Below, in pieces: positions 50,683-59,605 of a stretch of DNA of 61,826 nucleotides. How positions within the stretch are numbered: the stretch's first letter is position 1; every line of letters starts with the position of its first letter. Origin of the DNA: Bradyrhizobium sp. AUGA SZCCT0176 (GTDB lineage Bacteria > Pseudomonadota > Alphaproteobacteria > Rhizobiales > Xanthobacteraceae); the NCBI RefSeq assembly GCF_018130145.1, contig NZ_JAFCMB010000030.1:1-61826 (forward strand). Reading direction: 5' to 3'. Made by a program: the position numbers and the translations under genes. The notes below the pieces were generated by a model. The model had not been told where the DNA came from. It was given only the letters and a program-made list of their open reading frames with translations, and did not search any database.

Positions 50683-51261
50683 CTAGTGCAGCTTATGCTT
50701 AACCTTTGTCGGGAGCTTTTCCTTGAGCCAACCGCGCATTTGATTTGGCTCGATAGACCGCTCGGGTTTGCATCTCCTGGCAGAAACGCGATGCCCCTTC
50801 CTGTAGAGATCGCCCGCCACCTTCTTAGCATCGTGCTCGTCACGGCATTCAATCGTCAGCCCGCCATACCTTATTACCCACTTAGCCGATGGCTTAGGTG
50901 TAGCCGATTGCTCGGGGGCATCGCGGTCACCCCGCCCAATCAATCTCGCAAACTCAGCATCAGCTTCTTCTCGCGACAGCCGAATGAGCTCACGATCATC
51001 CCTAGTCGCGGGACCGCGCTTCAGCCGGTCCCACACCATCCAAGTCCCGGCTAAAACGCCCCTTCTTAGGAGGTAACGCTCCATAGCACGCTCTAAAGTG
51101 GCCCGTTTATCTCCACGACCCGCGACACCGACTATGACTGGTCCAATCCGCTGATCAGCAAGACGGCCAAAAGCTTTCGGACATAAGCCTTCTTCATCGA
51201 TGGCACGGGGTGGTCTGGCTGGAAGGTGCGGGCTGCTCCTCCTGCTTCCACCGCGCCGCAA
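50683..51261 (-). CDS. Hypothetical protein, basic
   Basis: Up to 192 residues. The part from about residue 25 reads like real protein (FGRLADQRIGPVIVGVAGRGDKRATLERAMERYLLRR, then LSREEADAEFARLIGRG) and ends with a compact WVIRYGGLTIECRDEHDAKKVAGDLYRKG that resembles small domains of unknown function. The true start is unclear: the first ATG overlaps the upstream gene by 68 bases, and ATG 51084 is a shorter choice. No ribosome site is convincing. Confidence 0.45.
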   Translation of the reverse strand: MRRGGSRRSSPHLPARPPRAIDEEGLCPKAFGRLADQRIGPVIVGVAGRGDKRATLERAMERYLLRRGVLAGTWMVWDRLKRGPATRDDRELIRLSREEADAEFARLIGRGDRDAPEQSATPKPSAKWVIRYGGLTIECRDEHDAKKVAGDLYRKGHRVSARRCKPERSIEPNQMRGWLKEKLPTKVKHKLH

Positions 51262-51436
51262 GCTGCTTGATCTGCTCGAAATCGAGGGTCGACTGTGCCA
51301 GGGCGCCTTTTCGGACGATTATCGCCGCCGCATCGCGCTCTTCGGGGGGCAACATCATCCCTCGCGCCACTGCGGAACGAAGTTTCATGATGCCGTGATT
51401 GGCCAGGGCAACAAGCTCTTCCGGGTCTAAGGCCAT
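51194..51436 (-). CDS. Hypothetical protein, helical
   Basis: An 80-residue frame: LDPEELVALANHGIMKLRSAVARGMMLPPEERDAAAIIVRKG then LDFEQIKQLAARWKQEEQ. The pattern is all-helical and well ordered; the tail is Pro/Gln-rich. Only a weak GGAAA lies before the ATG. It overlaps the next frame by 68 bases. It may be phage or plasmid derived; no family recognised. Confidence 0.45.
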   Translation of the reverse strand: MALDPEELVALANHGIMKLRSAVARGMMLPPEERDAAAIIVRKGALAQSTLDFEQIKQLAARWKQEEQPAPSSQTTPCHR

Positions 51437-51649
51437 TTTCCATGCCTACCCTTAGGCTGGCCGTAAGCCAGCACACGCGCACCGGGTGCTCCAATTTCTA
51501 GGGTAGATTAGCGTTGGTTAATCTCAAGCTGCCCATTTGTATGGCACCACAATGGACGTGATCGGCCAGATGTTTGAGCACGCCTGTAAGCTCGGGCTGG
51601 CTTTCGCGCGCTGGAACTCTCCACCTTTGCCGTCACGCAGCAGGCCAAG

Positions 51650-51712
51650 ATGCTGCGGGACTTCAAGGTCCTCTACTACAAGCGCCGGCACGACGAGAGG
51701 CAGCCGTCATGA
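51650..51712 (+). CDS. Short peptide or C-terminal remnant
   Basis: A 20-codon frame MLRDFKVLYYKRRHDERQPS that may be the tail of a longer decayed gene: the codons just before it (STFAVTQQAK) also read well, but no start lies further up. Its TGA overlaps the next ATG in ATGA. Confidence 0.3.
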   Translation: MLRDFKVLYYKRRHDERQPS

Positions 51713-51786
51713 AGCGCCGGCGCCGATCGATCAGGAAGCGCAACCGGCGGCGGCTGGCCTCGCACGCGCGAAGGCTCAGACGGTAA
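51709..51786 (+). CDS. Very basic 25-residue peptide
   Basis: MKRRRRSIRKRNRRRLASHARRLRR overlaps the previous frame by 4 bases. Sixteen of 25 residues are Arg, Lys or His. It could be a nucleic-acid-binding micropeptide or a remnant; the coupled arrangement is the only support. Confidence 0.3.
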   Translation: MKRRRRSIRKRNRRRLASHARRLRR

Positions 51787-51921
51787 TGATCTCGTAACGC
51801 CTAGGGCAAGGCCGTCGCAAAATCGTCATAGCGCCCGCTTTTTGCCACCAACGTGCCACCAGCTTGGCCAACGAATCGCGCGTGTTTGAATCTCACCTTT
51901 TCATTAGCGGGAGATACTGAA

Positions 51922-52125
51922 GTGGCAATAGGGACAGTGAAGTGGTTTAATGCAACCAAAGGGTACGGGTTTATCCAACCCGACGGCGGCGGCAAGGATG
52001 TTTTCGTCCACATTTCAGCTGTTGAGAAAGCCGGCCTGAGCAGCCTCAATGAGGGTGCCAAGGTGAGCTATGAAGAAATGAGCAACCGGGGCAAAACGTC
52101 CGCGGAAAATCTAAGAGTCGGGTGA
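51922..52125 (+). CDS. Cold-shock protein, GTG start
   Basis: A 67-residue CspA-type single-stranded nucleic-acid-binding protein. IGTVKWFNATKGYGFIQPDGGGKDVFVHISAVEKAG contains RNP1 (KGYGFI) and RNP2 (DVFVHIS). No in-frame ATG suits the domain start; GTG at 51922 with GGGAGA upstream is chosen. It acts as an RNA chaperone. A terminator-like hairpin follows directly. Confidence 0.93.
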   Translation: MAIGTVKWFNATKGYGFIQPDGGGKDVFVHISAVEKAGLSSLNEGAKVSYEEMSNRGKTSAENLRVG

Positions 52126-52128
52126 ATC

Positions 52129-52157
52129 AAGCCCGCTGGTTCACAACGGCGGGCTTT
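52129..52157 (+). terminator. Intrinsic terminator after the cold-shock gene
   Basis: AAGCCCGC and GCGGGCTT pair around a 12-base loop and are followed by TGTT. It starts 4 bases after the stop codon and overlaps the 3' end of the small gene on the other strand. Confidence 0.65.
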
Positions 52158-52323
52158 GTTCTGGCGAATTTTGCGCAGACCCACGTGATTGACGGCTGCG
52201 TGCGCTATGTTCGGTCATTGCTTTCACCGCCTCGTTTTCGTCGGCGCAAAAAGCAATGCTCTGCCTATCCGCAAACACGAGCCATTGATGATGGCCAACT
52301 TCCGTGATGACGTATTCGGTCAT
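52141..52323 (-). CDS. Small hypothetical protein
   Basis: A 60-residue frame that starts MTEYVITEVGHHQWLVFADRQ and has FCADENEAVKAMTEHSARSRQ, a beta-strand/helix pattern as in short DUF2188-like proteins, with a Ser/Gln-rich end. GGGGGCCGGA precedes the ATG at 52323. Similarity to any named family is only a guess. Confidence 0.45.
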   Translation of the reverse strand: MTEYVITEVGHHQWLVFADRQSIAFCADENEAVKAMTEHSARSRQSRGSAQNSPEQSPPL

Positions 52324-52493
52324 TCCGGCCCCCATAAGCGAGTAGTTACATCTTAGGACAGCAGCCTTGCTGTTTTGTTAACCAAGATCCATCACGATCC
52401 TCGCGACCTTCTGGTGGTCACGCTTGAGTTAAGGCCGTCGCTCAGCCAACCCAGCGGCGGCAGGCGGCCTCCGCCAATACGGCGCATGGAATG

Positions 52494-54380
52494 CTACTTC
52501 AAACCAGCCTTCCGCAGCCCTTCCAGCAACGACGCTGTGGCTTCGAGCAGGGTCTCGGTTTGATACTGGTCGTCCTTATAGTATTCAGTGATCTTGTTAA
52601 GGTCGTATTTCTGCTTGCTGAACGACGTCTTCCTGAATGTCTCGAGCGCCTTTTTGGCGTCTGCATCTCTGTTTGTCAGAGCGTAGGCCGCGATCAACCA
52701 CGCTTGGCTGAACCAAAGGTTCGGCCGCACGTTCACCGATTCTTCGAGCGCCTCGATCGCCCTGGCATAGTCACCAACGACAAAATAGGCGCGCCCCTTG
52801 ACCCAACGGAAAACCCCGAATGAAGGATCCTTCGGGCTGAGCTGAGCGGCCTGTTCGGAAAGCGGAATGGCTTCAGCAGGCTTTCCGACGAAGACCATCT
52901 CATTGGCGGCTTGGGCATAGGCTTTGGCGAGATTTGGGTTGAGCCTGATCGCCTCGTTGAACGAGTCCAGTGACGCCTTGTGATTGCCGCGCAACCGATT
53001 GACGAACCCGAGCGCGTAATGCGCGAGTGTGGTATTCGGATCAAGCTTTATCGCCCTATTGGCGGCATCCTCTGCACGATCGACCTCAGGCTTGCCCGCA
53101 CCATTCCAGGAATTGAGCACGTCCGAAGACAAAACGTTGGCAAGCAGACCCCAGAGTCGCGCGTTGTCCGGGTCAGCCTTGAGGCCTGCCTCCGCATGCT
53201 GTCGCGTTTCGAGCGATTTTTGCGGTGTTGGATAACCGGTATTTGCAGCCATTGCCTTCATCCTTTCATCCAGAGGGTTGCCGTCCGCTGCAAGTGTGCC
53301 GACCTCGTGTCGAACGCCCTGTTGCACCATCTCGTCATTCAGCGAGGCGGCAATTCGCAACAACATGCTGTCCTGCAGATCAAGCAGGCTACCGGTTTCG
53401 CGCTCGAAGCGATTGGCCCAAAGATTGGTGCCGCTTCTGGTGTCGATCAGTTGCGCATTCACTTGGACCATCGGCCCCGCGCGCCGGACACTACCTTCAA
53501 GCGCGTAGCGAACCTTGAGCTCCCGACCTATCTGGCGGGGGTCCGTTGACTTGCCCTTGTATGCGAACGCGGTACCGGAGGCGATCACCCAGGCACGCCG
53601 CAACCGCGAAAGCTCGGTCGTCAGGTCGTCAGTGATCGCGTCGGCCAAATACTCATCGGCCGTGTTTCCGTCGACGTTCTTGAACGGTAATACAACGATC
53701 GTATTGGTACGGCCCGCCGCCTGATTTTGCTCCCGAAACACCAGAAACGAGGCGACGGAAGCGACGGCCAAAGCCACGATGCTGATGGTCGCAATCAACT
53801 TAACCCAGTTCGCAACAAGCAACGTAGCAAACGTCTCATGAATCCGTTCGTACGCGACCTGGTAAGCGTGAATTGGATACGGAATGTTCTTCACGTTGCG
53901 AGCCCCGCGGTACGCGAAAAAGAACTCGGGCTGAGCGCGTGTCTGGTCATAGATGCTCTGGCTAACGCATACTGTCCCAGGCAAAGCCAGGGCCTCCAGC
54001 CGTGCCGCGATATTGACGCTGTTTCCATAGATGTCGCGATGATCGACGAGAACGTCGCCCGTGTTGATTCCGATCCGCAGCTGCATTTTCTCCGCATCGC
54101 CAGACTGGCGCTCGGCAAGTCCGCGCTGGATATCGAGGGCGCAACGTACCGCGTCGACCGCGCTCCAAAACTCGACCAATAATCCGTCGCCCATGCTGCG
54201 CACGAGACGGCCCCCGTGCTTCTTGACTGTTGGAGCGATCAGTTCGCTAACATAAGTGGAAAAACGCGCATGCGTTTCATCCTCACTGCGGCTCATCATG
54301 CGGCTATAGCTGACGACATCGGCCAGCATCACAGCCATCAATCGCCGCTTCTGCCGCGCCGCAACCAGATCGATTCCCAT
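52494..54380 (-). CDS. Class III adenylate/guanylate cyclase with TolB-like and TPR parts
   Basis: A 628-residue signalling protein. The N-terminal cyclase domain is at about 10-180 (MAVMLADVVSYSRMMSRSE, MGDGLLVEFWSAVDAVRCA with metal aspartates, INTGDVLVDHRDIYGNSVNIAARLEAL), one membrane segment at about 195-215, a TolB-like region with VVLPFKNVDGNTADEYLADAITDDLTTELSRL and ALEGSVRRAGPMVQVNAQLID (about 230-345), and a C-terminal TPR superhelix (about 375-600). This architecture is common in Bradyrhizobium. GAAGGAGA lies before the ATG. The output is cAMP or cGMP; the signal is unknown. Confidence 0.9.
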   Translation of the reverse strand: MGIDLVAARQKRRLMAVMLADVVSYSRMMSRSEDETHARFSTYVSELIAPTVKKHGGRLVRSMGDGLLVEFWSAVDAVRCALDIQRGLAERQSGDAEKMQLRIGINTGDVLVDHRDIYGNSVNIAARLEALALPGTVCVSQSIYDQTRAQPEFFFAYRGARNVKNIPYPIHAYQVAYERIHETFATLLVANWVKLIATISIVALAVASVASFLVFREQNQAAGRTNTIVVLPFKNVDGNTADEYLADAITDDLTTELSRLRRAWVIASGTAFAYKGKSTDPRQIGRELKVRYALEGSVRRAGPMVQVNAQLIDTRSGTNLWANRFERETGSLLDLQDSMLLRIAASLNDEMVQQGVRHEVGTLAADGNPLDERMKAMAANTGYPTPQKSLETRQHAEAGLKADPDNARLWGLLANVLSSDVLNSWNGAGKPEVDRAEDAANRAIKLDPNTTLAHYALGFVNRLRGNHKASLDSFNEAIRLNPNLAKAYAQAANEMVFVGKPAEAIPLSEQAAQLSPKDPSFGVFRWVKGRAYFVVGDYARAIEALEESVNVRPNLWFSQAWLIAAYALTNRDADAKKALETFRKTSFSKQKYDLNKITEYYKDDQYQTETLLEATASLLEGLRKAGLK

Positions 54381-54770
54381 CGGTGCCGTCTCCTTCGATC
54401 GGCGAAAGCCTCTCGGGTAGAGCCAGTCCGTTATTCGAAAGCTACCTTCGTAGAGCAGTTAGCCTGACCGCTTTTGTAAATGCACAGCGGATATCACCAC
54501 GCCGTGCGCTGAAATGGGCATACAAAATAAACATTCCTCAGCTTGCCATCGCAAGGAGATCACACATCGGAAAACCCTGCACCGGGGCTGCCTTCCAACC
54601 GCGTCCATATGTATATGCGCATCAATAATGCTGGAACAGTATGAAAGGCGTCACTACTCAGCAGGACAGCATCACTGTCATTTTTTCTCGCGTGAACAGC
54701 ACAAGCTCGCCACGAATTCTGTGTCAAACCAACAACAGACCATCGTCTTTCATGAGGCGGCGCCAAGATC
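54381..54770. other. 390-bp intergenic region, no gene seen
   Basis: Less GC-rich than its neighbours. It lies between the start of the TolB/TPR cyclase gene and the end of the sensor cyclase gene, both on the minus strand, and should hold the promoter of the former. A weak GACAG-CATCA-CTGTC hairpin followed by ATTTTTT is near 54667. I see no small gene. Confidence 0.5.
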
Positions 54771-54887
54771 GAATTCATCTCCCATCGGTCGAAGAGAGCT
54801 CCGGCACGGTTCTGCCAAATCCCGTCCCGACGGATGGAACGCAGGCAGGCTGGCGCTGACAGCCAAGATGCCGGACGGATGGATCGC
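54771..54887. repeat. Duplicated segment, copy 2 (encodes the cyclase tail)
   Basis: Near-identical to 50225-50341. On the minus strand it supplies the last 37 or so codons of the sensor cyclase (from SDPSVRHLGC on), after the point where a cyclase would normally end (GYDHAVEVFAVV). Confidence 0.9.
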
Positions 54888-56622
54888 TGCGAACGACGGC
54901 GAACACCTCGACAGCATGATCGTAACCCTTGATCAGCTGCTTTCCGATAGAGGCCAGCGGGATGCGATCCCTCACCTGTTCGGTGACAACGGGGTCGACC
55001 AGTATCTCGGCGTCGTCAGCCAGACTGCAAAGCCGTGATGCCAGATTGACGACGTTTCCGATCGCCGTGTAGTCGACACGCCCGTGATAGCCGAGGGTAC
55101 CGACGGTCGCGGGTCCCATCGCGATGCCCACGCCGAAGCCTACGGTGCAACCACCGGCGGACCAGTTGTTGGCAAGGGATTGCACCGCAGTCTGCATGTC
55201 GATCGCAAGCCTGATGCCGCAATGCGCCGGGTCCTCGCACCTGACCGGCGCGTTGACCAGAACCATCACGCCGTCACCGGCGAAGCGTATCAGGGTGGCG
55301 GCATGGCGTGCGGTGACCGCGCCAATGGCTTCGTAATATTCTCTCAGCACGGCCAGAATTGCCTCGGGCTCGGCACGGGCGGAAAACGCGGTGAAGCCGC
55401 GCAGATCGCCGAAAATCGCAACCACGTCACGGCGCTGTCCATCCAGCAGACGCGGATCGGAGTGTTCCACCAGTTCGGCGACCTGTGGGGCAAGGAATTG
55501 CTTCAGGCGATTGATGCGCTCGGATTTCTGCTGTGATGCTCCGAGCTCTTCCGCCATCTGGTTGAACCGGACTGCCAATTGCTCCAGTTCGTCGCGGCTT
55601 TCGATCGCGATGCGATGATCGAGCTGTCCCATTCCGATCCGTTCAGCGCCCTCCTCGAGCTTGCGGATCGGCACCCACATGCGGGATGCACGCCAATAGG
55701 CGAGCACCAGCGCAAAAACGGTTCCGATGGCGATGAACATCAGGGAACGCCACAGCGTCGCGCGCATGGATTCAAACGCCTCCACGATCGGCTGCTGGGC
55801 AATCACGGTCCAACCCACATTCGCGGCAGGTACCGACAGCGCGACGAAATCTCTCCCGTCATCGCCTGTGGTGACGACCGCCGACCCATTCGCAGCTGAC
55901 ACAACCGATTTGAGCCGGCTGAACTCGCCTGACCCGGCGCCACTGCGCAGCACCAGGCTGATGTCCGGGTGGGCAATCAGGCGTCCTCCGTCATCGACGA
56001 CAAGGGCGTGGCCGGTGTTGCCGATCTTGATCGCCGCGATGACATCCCAGATCAGTTTCAAATTGATGTCGGCAACGACAATTCCGGCGGCCGCGCGGTT
56101 TCCCGCGACGGCGATCCGCATGTAGGGCTCTGAATCGCGCTGATATCGCACAGGACCGTACCAGACCCGGTTCGCGCGCGCTCCCACCACCGCGGGATCA
56201 TTAGACATGTCCGTACCTCGACCGGTCCGGTTCAGACTCATCCTGGATACGAACACGCGTTCGGTGCCGGCCGGGTCAACCAGCGACACCGAAACGATCG
56301 CCGGCACCTGCTGCAGCAGCCGCAGCCCGTCGACCCTGCGCCGGTCGTCCTCGCCCTGGGTCCAGGGAAACTGCACGAGCCAGCCGAGCTGATCGCGTAT
56401 GCCATCGGTAAAGGTCTGGATCCGGTCGGCTGCAGCGCGCGCCTCGATCTGAAGCACTTCATTGAGATGAAGACGATGGTCGCGAAAGGCGAACCAGGCT
56501 TCGATCACGGAGCCAAGTGTGAGCGGCACCACCACTGCGACAAACAGTGTGATGAAGTATTTGACGAACAGGGAGCGGCGCGGCCGGGTCACGCTGATGG
56601 CGCCCGGCAACTGGAGCTCCAA
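54775..56622 (-). CDS. Membrane class III cyclase with Cache-like sensor and HAMP
   Basis: A 615-residue receptor. Membrane segments at about 20-42 and 293-315 bound a periplasmic dCache-like domain (about 45-290), followed by HAMP (about 315-368) and a class III cyclase (about 395-575: VVAIFGDLRGFTAFSARAEP, FAGDGVMVLVNAP, LGYHGRVDYTAIGNVVNLASRL). The metal aspartates and the transition-state Asn/Arg are present. The last ~37 residues come from a segment repeated elsewhere in the window and are unlike a cyclase. It follows an orphan binding-protein gene 22 bases away, which may supply its ligand. Confidence 0.9.
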   Translation of the reverse strand: MELQLPGAISVTRPRRSLFVKYFITLFVAVVVPLTLGSVIEAWFAFRDHRLHLNEVLQIEARAAADRIQTFTDGIRDQLGWLVQFPWTQGEDDRRRVDGLRLLQQVPAIVSVSLVDPAGTERVFVSRMSLNRTGRGTDMSNDPAVVGARANRVWYGPVRYQRDSEPYMRIAVAGNRAAAGIVVADINLKLIWDVIAAIKIGNTGHALVVDDGGRLIAHPDISLVLRSGAGSGEFSRLKSVVSAANGSAVVTTGDDGRDFVALSVPAANVGWTVIAQQPIVEAFESMRATLWRSLMFIAIGTVFALVLAYWRASRMWVPIRKLEEGAERIGMGQLDHRIAIESRDELEQLAVRFNQMAEELGASQQKSERINRLKQFLAPQVAELVEHSDPRLLDGQRRDVVAIFGDLRGFTAFSARAEPEAILAVLREYYEAIGAVTARHAATLIRFAGDGVMVLVNAPVRCEDPAHCGIRLAIDMQTAVQSLANNWSAGGCTVGFGVGIAMGPATVGTLGYHGRVDYTAIGNVVNLASRLCSLADDAEILVDPVVTEQVRDRIPLASIGKQLIKGYDHAVEVFAVVRSDPSVRHLGCQRQPACVPSVGTGFGRTVPELSSTDGR

Positions 56623-56644
56623 GTCACGATGAGATGTGCCGGCC

Positions 56645-57616
56645 TCATTCGATCACCTTGTTGGCGCGAAACAGGATGGAGGATTTGTCCAGGTCGATGC
56701 CGAGTTGCTCAGCCGTCCTGAGATTGACGACCAGCTCGAATTTGGTCGGTTGCACAACGGGAAGCGTGGCGGGGCTTTCGCCGCGCAGGATCCGGTCGGC
56801 GTAGGTCGCAAGCGCGAAATAGGTCGCGCGCTGGTTCGCGCCATAGCTAATAAGCCCGCCCGCGTCGCAATACTCGCTCCATCCGAACATCGAAGGCAGC
56901 CGATACTTGATGGCGAGCTGGGCAATCTTGGCGCGGTGCACCAGCGTGAGAACATCCGGAAAAACAAGCAACCCATCCGGGTGCGCGTCGCCCACCAGTC
57001 CAAGCGCGTGGTCCAGCTCGTTCGCGCCGGCAAAGGGAACATAAAGCAGCGTGATGCCGAGCTGACGGGCGGCGTCCTGGGTCGCGCGCCACTCCGACTG
57101 TTCTCCCGGATGAAGACTGTTCGAAAGTACCGCCAGGGTGCGCAGGCTCGGAAAGATTTCCTTCAGCAGTTCAACCCGCTTCCCCGCCACATCAAGCGAC
57201 AGGAAGGTCGAGCCGGTGAAATTGCCGCCCGGTTCCCCGAGACTCTTGACGAGGCCGAGCGCCACCGGGTCGCCGCTCAGGGCAAACAGGACCGGAACAT
57301 CCGTTACCTCCGTCAGCGCGCGGGTCGCGGGGCCGCTCGACACGGCAAGGTCGACGTTGCCGCGCCGAACGTTCGATACCACCTCGCGCAGCGCCTGCGG
57401 ATTGCCGGGCGCATAGTGCAATTCCAGGGCAACGTTCTTGCCCTCGACATAGCCGCGCGCGCGCAATCCTTCGCGGAACCCGTCGAGGAACGGGTCGGGC
57501 TGGGACCCGGTGGAAACCCAGAAAATGCGATAGACCCTTGTTGGATCATGAGCCAGTGCGGCGACCGGCCATGCCATCGCAGCACCGACAAGCGTTATGA
57601 AATCTCTTCGTTTCAT
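56645..57616 (-). CDS. Orphan ABC-type substrate-binding protein
   Basis: A 323-residue periplasmic protein of the ABC_sub_bind family (TrpX/YtfQ-like fold). The signal starts MKRRDFITLVGAAMAWPVAALA, possibly Tat-type because of RR-F, and the family features YRIFWVSTG, GYVEGKNVALELHYAPGN, PVLFALSGDPVALGLV and LPSMFGWSEYCDAGGLISYG follow. No permease or ATPase is encoded nearby. It is 22 bases ahead of the sensor cyclase gene and likely co-transcribed with it. The ATG at 57616 opens the signal. Confidence 0.88.
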   Translation of the reverse strand: MKRRDFITLVGAAMAWPVAALAHDPTRVYRIFWVSTGSQPDPFLDGFREGLRARGYVEGKNVALELHYAPGNPQALREVVSNVRRGNVDLAVSSGPATRALTEVTDVPVLFALSGDPVALGLVKSLGEPGGNFTGSTFLSLDVAGKRVELLKEIFPSLRTLAVLSNSLHPGEQSEWRATQDAARQLGITLLYVPFAGANELDHALGLVGDAHPDGLLVFPDVLTLVHRAKIAQLAIKYRLPSMFGWSEYCDAGGLISYGANQRATYFALATYADRILRGESPATLPVVQPTKFELVVNLRTAEQLGIDLDKSSILFRANKVIE

Positions 57617-57758
57617 GCTGGACACCATGGCCCAATCCGGCTTTCCAAGCTTCGAGCCGGCATTCAGATGAGCTGCAGATAATCTTTATTTTTCCCTTTT
57701 TTGGGCAGCTCGGGGCGCCGAGATGCGTCCTCGGCCCAAGGTTCCAGCTGCGACGTCC

Positions 57759-58619
57759 CTACTCCACCCCATAGCGCGTGAAGTGATCGCCGATGCTGGC
57801 CTGGATGGTCCTGGCCGCCGAGATATCGCTATCGCTGCCGGCCTTGTCGCCCTTCCTGAGCTTGGCAAGCCCGCGCCCATAGAGCGCGCTCGCCAGCTTC
57901 GGCTCGGTTCGCAGCGCAGAATCATAATCATCGATCGCCGCGTCGAGCTGGCCCATCTTCAGATGGACCAGCCCACGCGAGTCGTACGTTTCGGCATTGT
58001 TCGGTCCCGACTGAAGCGCCTTGTTGCAGTCCGCCAGCGCGGTTTCCAACGCCCCGAGGACAGCCCGTGTCCAGCACCGCCCGCTCCATCCGGCTGCCAG
58101 ATCGGGCTGAAGGCGAACCGCCTCGTCATAGTCCCGCGCCGCGCGGTCGTACGCGTGCTTCTTCAGGTAGATTCCCGCACGGTTGGCGAAGGCTCTGCCG
58201 TAGTTGGGATTGAGCTTGATCGCCTGATCGAGAGATTGGATGGCGAGGTCGTATTCGCCCTTTTTCAGGTAAATTACACCCCGGTTGTTGAACGGCTTGG
58301 CATCGCCGGGATTGAGCTTGATCGCGGCATCGAAATTAGGGATGGCGCGGTCGTAGTCGCTCCTTGAGGCATAGGCATTGCCACGATTGTTATAGGCAAC
58401 AGCCAGGGCTGCCGTCGTGAGTTGACCCGATCCGATAAGCGCCGTGCAAGCATTGATCCGACGCTCGAGCGACGCGCGATGCGAACCGTTGCACAATTCG
58501 AGATTCCCGAGATAGCCATCCGGCTTCGGGTTCTGTGCCGCCGCCGGTGATCCGAACAGCAGCAAGGCGAGGATCGGCGCCAGGCCGAGGACAATGCGCC
58601 CGCTTGCGCTGGATTCCAT
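57759..58619 (-). CDS. Exported TPR-repeat protein
   Basis: A 286-residue protein with a signal peptide (about 1-29, FGSPAAAQ) and then at least five TPR units, each with NNRGNAYASRSDYDRAIPNFD- or NRGVIYLKKGEYDLAIQSLD-like helices. Such proteins scaffold envelope complexes. It lies between the FecR-domain gene (44-base gap) and the binding-protein gene on the same strand. The ATG at 58619 starts the signal peptide. Confidence 0.85.
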   Translation of the reverse strand: MESSASGRIVLGLAPILALLLFGSPAAAQNPKPDGYLGNLELCNGSHRASLERRINACTALIGSGQLTTAALAVAYNNRGNAYASRSDYDRAIPNFDAAIKLNPGDAKPFNNRGVIYLKKGEYDLAIQSLDQAIKLNPNYGRAFANRAGIYLKKHAYDRAARDYDEAVRLQPDLAAGWSGRCWTRAVLGALETALADCNKALQSGPNNAETYDSRGLVHLKMGQLDAAIDDYDSALRTEPKLASALYGRGLAKLRKGDKAGSDSDISAARTIQASIGDHFTRYGVE

Positions 58620-58663
58620 GTCAGGCTTCCGATTTTGGAACGAGAGATCGGCGGTCGACCGCC

Positions 58664-59317
58664 CTAGCACCCCCGACAGATTTTCAGATTTGATCCGGGA
58701 GACGTTGGTTCGGATGGCGCCGCCGCCGGTCTCCCCGGCTTTCGCGTGACCTTGCTCTTGCCCTCTTCAATGAGGGTGGAAAACTTGAATGTCCCATCGT
58801 CCGACATTTCGACGTGTGGCGTGGTGCCGCGAATCCCCATTGTCGCGACGGGGGTATCGACCTTCATATCGCCGGTCTTCGCGACCTGGCCGGCAACAAA
58901 CGTGAAGGTTCCCTTGGTCAGACTGAGCAAGGTCTTGTTGGACTTCCCGTTTGGGTCATAGACGAACTCGCTCAAGGCCATGCGCGCGTTGCTCGACAGA
59001 TTGAATGCGGTGCCATCCGTAAAAGTAATGCCGACCCGGCCGTCGGCGCCGGTCGCGACCACATCGCCCTCATAGACGACATCACCAACCTTCGCCTGCG
59101 CGGCTTGAGCGTCGGCACGAACCTGAATGACGGTCGCACCGGCACGTTCGATGGTGACCGAACCTGTCGCGACAACGACTTTTCCAATCGGTTTGGACGC
59201 GACATCCTGAACCGCGGGCGTCGCAGAACCGCGTTGCGCCTGGGCCGGGCCCGGGAAAGATCCGGCGATCGCCAGAGCGAAGCCTGTCAGCAAAACCGCA
59301 ATCTTATGGTTGCACAT
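58664..59317 (-). CDS. Exported FecR-domain protein
   Basis: A 217-residue periplasmic protein with a signal peptide (about 1-27, PAQAQ) and a FecR-type domain with KVGDVVYEGDVVATGADGRVGITFTDGTAFNLSSNARMALSEFVYDP and VDTPVATMGIRGTTP. In this sub-family the domain appears without a membrane anchor, next to adhesin-like or cyclase genes rather than sigma factors. It is divergent from the VCBS-repeat gene and heads the unit FecR-TPR-binding protein-cyclase. The ATG at 59317 is chosen from the signal peptide. Confidence 0.85.
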   Translation of the reverse strand: MCNHKIAVLLTGFALAIAGSFPGPAQAQRGSATPAVQDVASKPIGKVVVATGSVTIERAGATVIQVRADAQAAQAKVGDVVYEGDVVATGADGRVGITFTDGTAFNLSSNARMALSEFVYDPNGKSNKTLLSLTKGTFTFVAGQVAKTGDMKVDTPVATMGIRGTTPHVEMSDDGTFKFSTLIEEGKSKVTRKPGRPAAAPSEPTSPGSNLKICRGC

Positions 59318-59605
59318 GATCGGCCCTTCCCGAGCAAATCTCGTTCGCGCGGCCACACCGGTTCCTTGAACCGCCGGCCAGGGCAAAATGGATGCGATTG
59401 GATATTATGCCGGACCGGCCGCTTCGCGCCACCTCCCCCAAAAGGAGTACCCCTTTTGCGTCGCCGGCTTTGTGAAGACTTTCATAATCTCTCCCACTGG
59501 ATTGGGCTATTTTGGCACAGGAGATTTCGACGGTCAGTCTTTGGCTGACCGCGCCAAATGTTTTGACCTGAATGCAACAGGCAGCGGCAGGCCGGGACGG
59601 AACTC

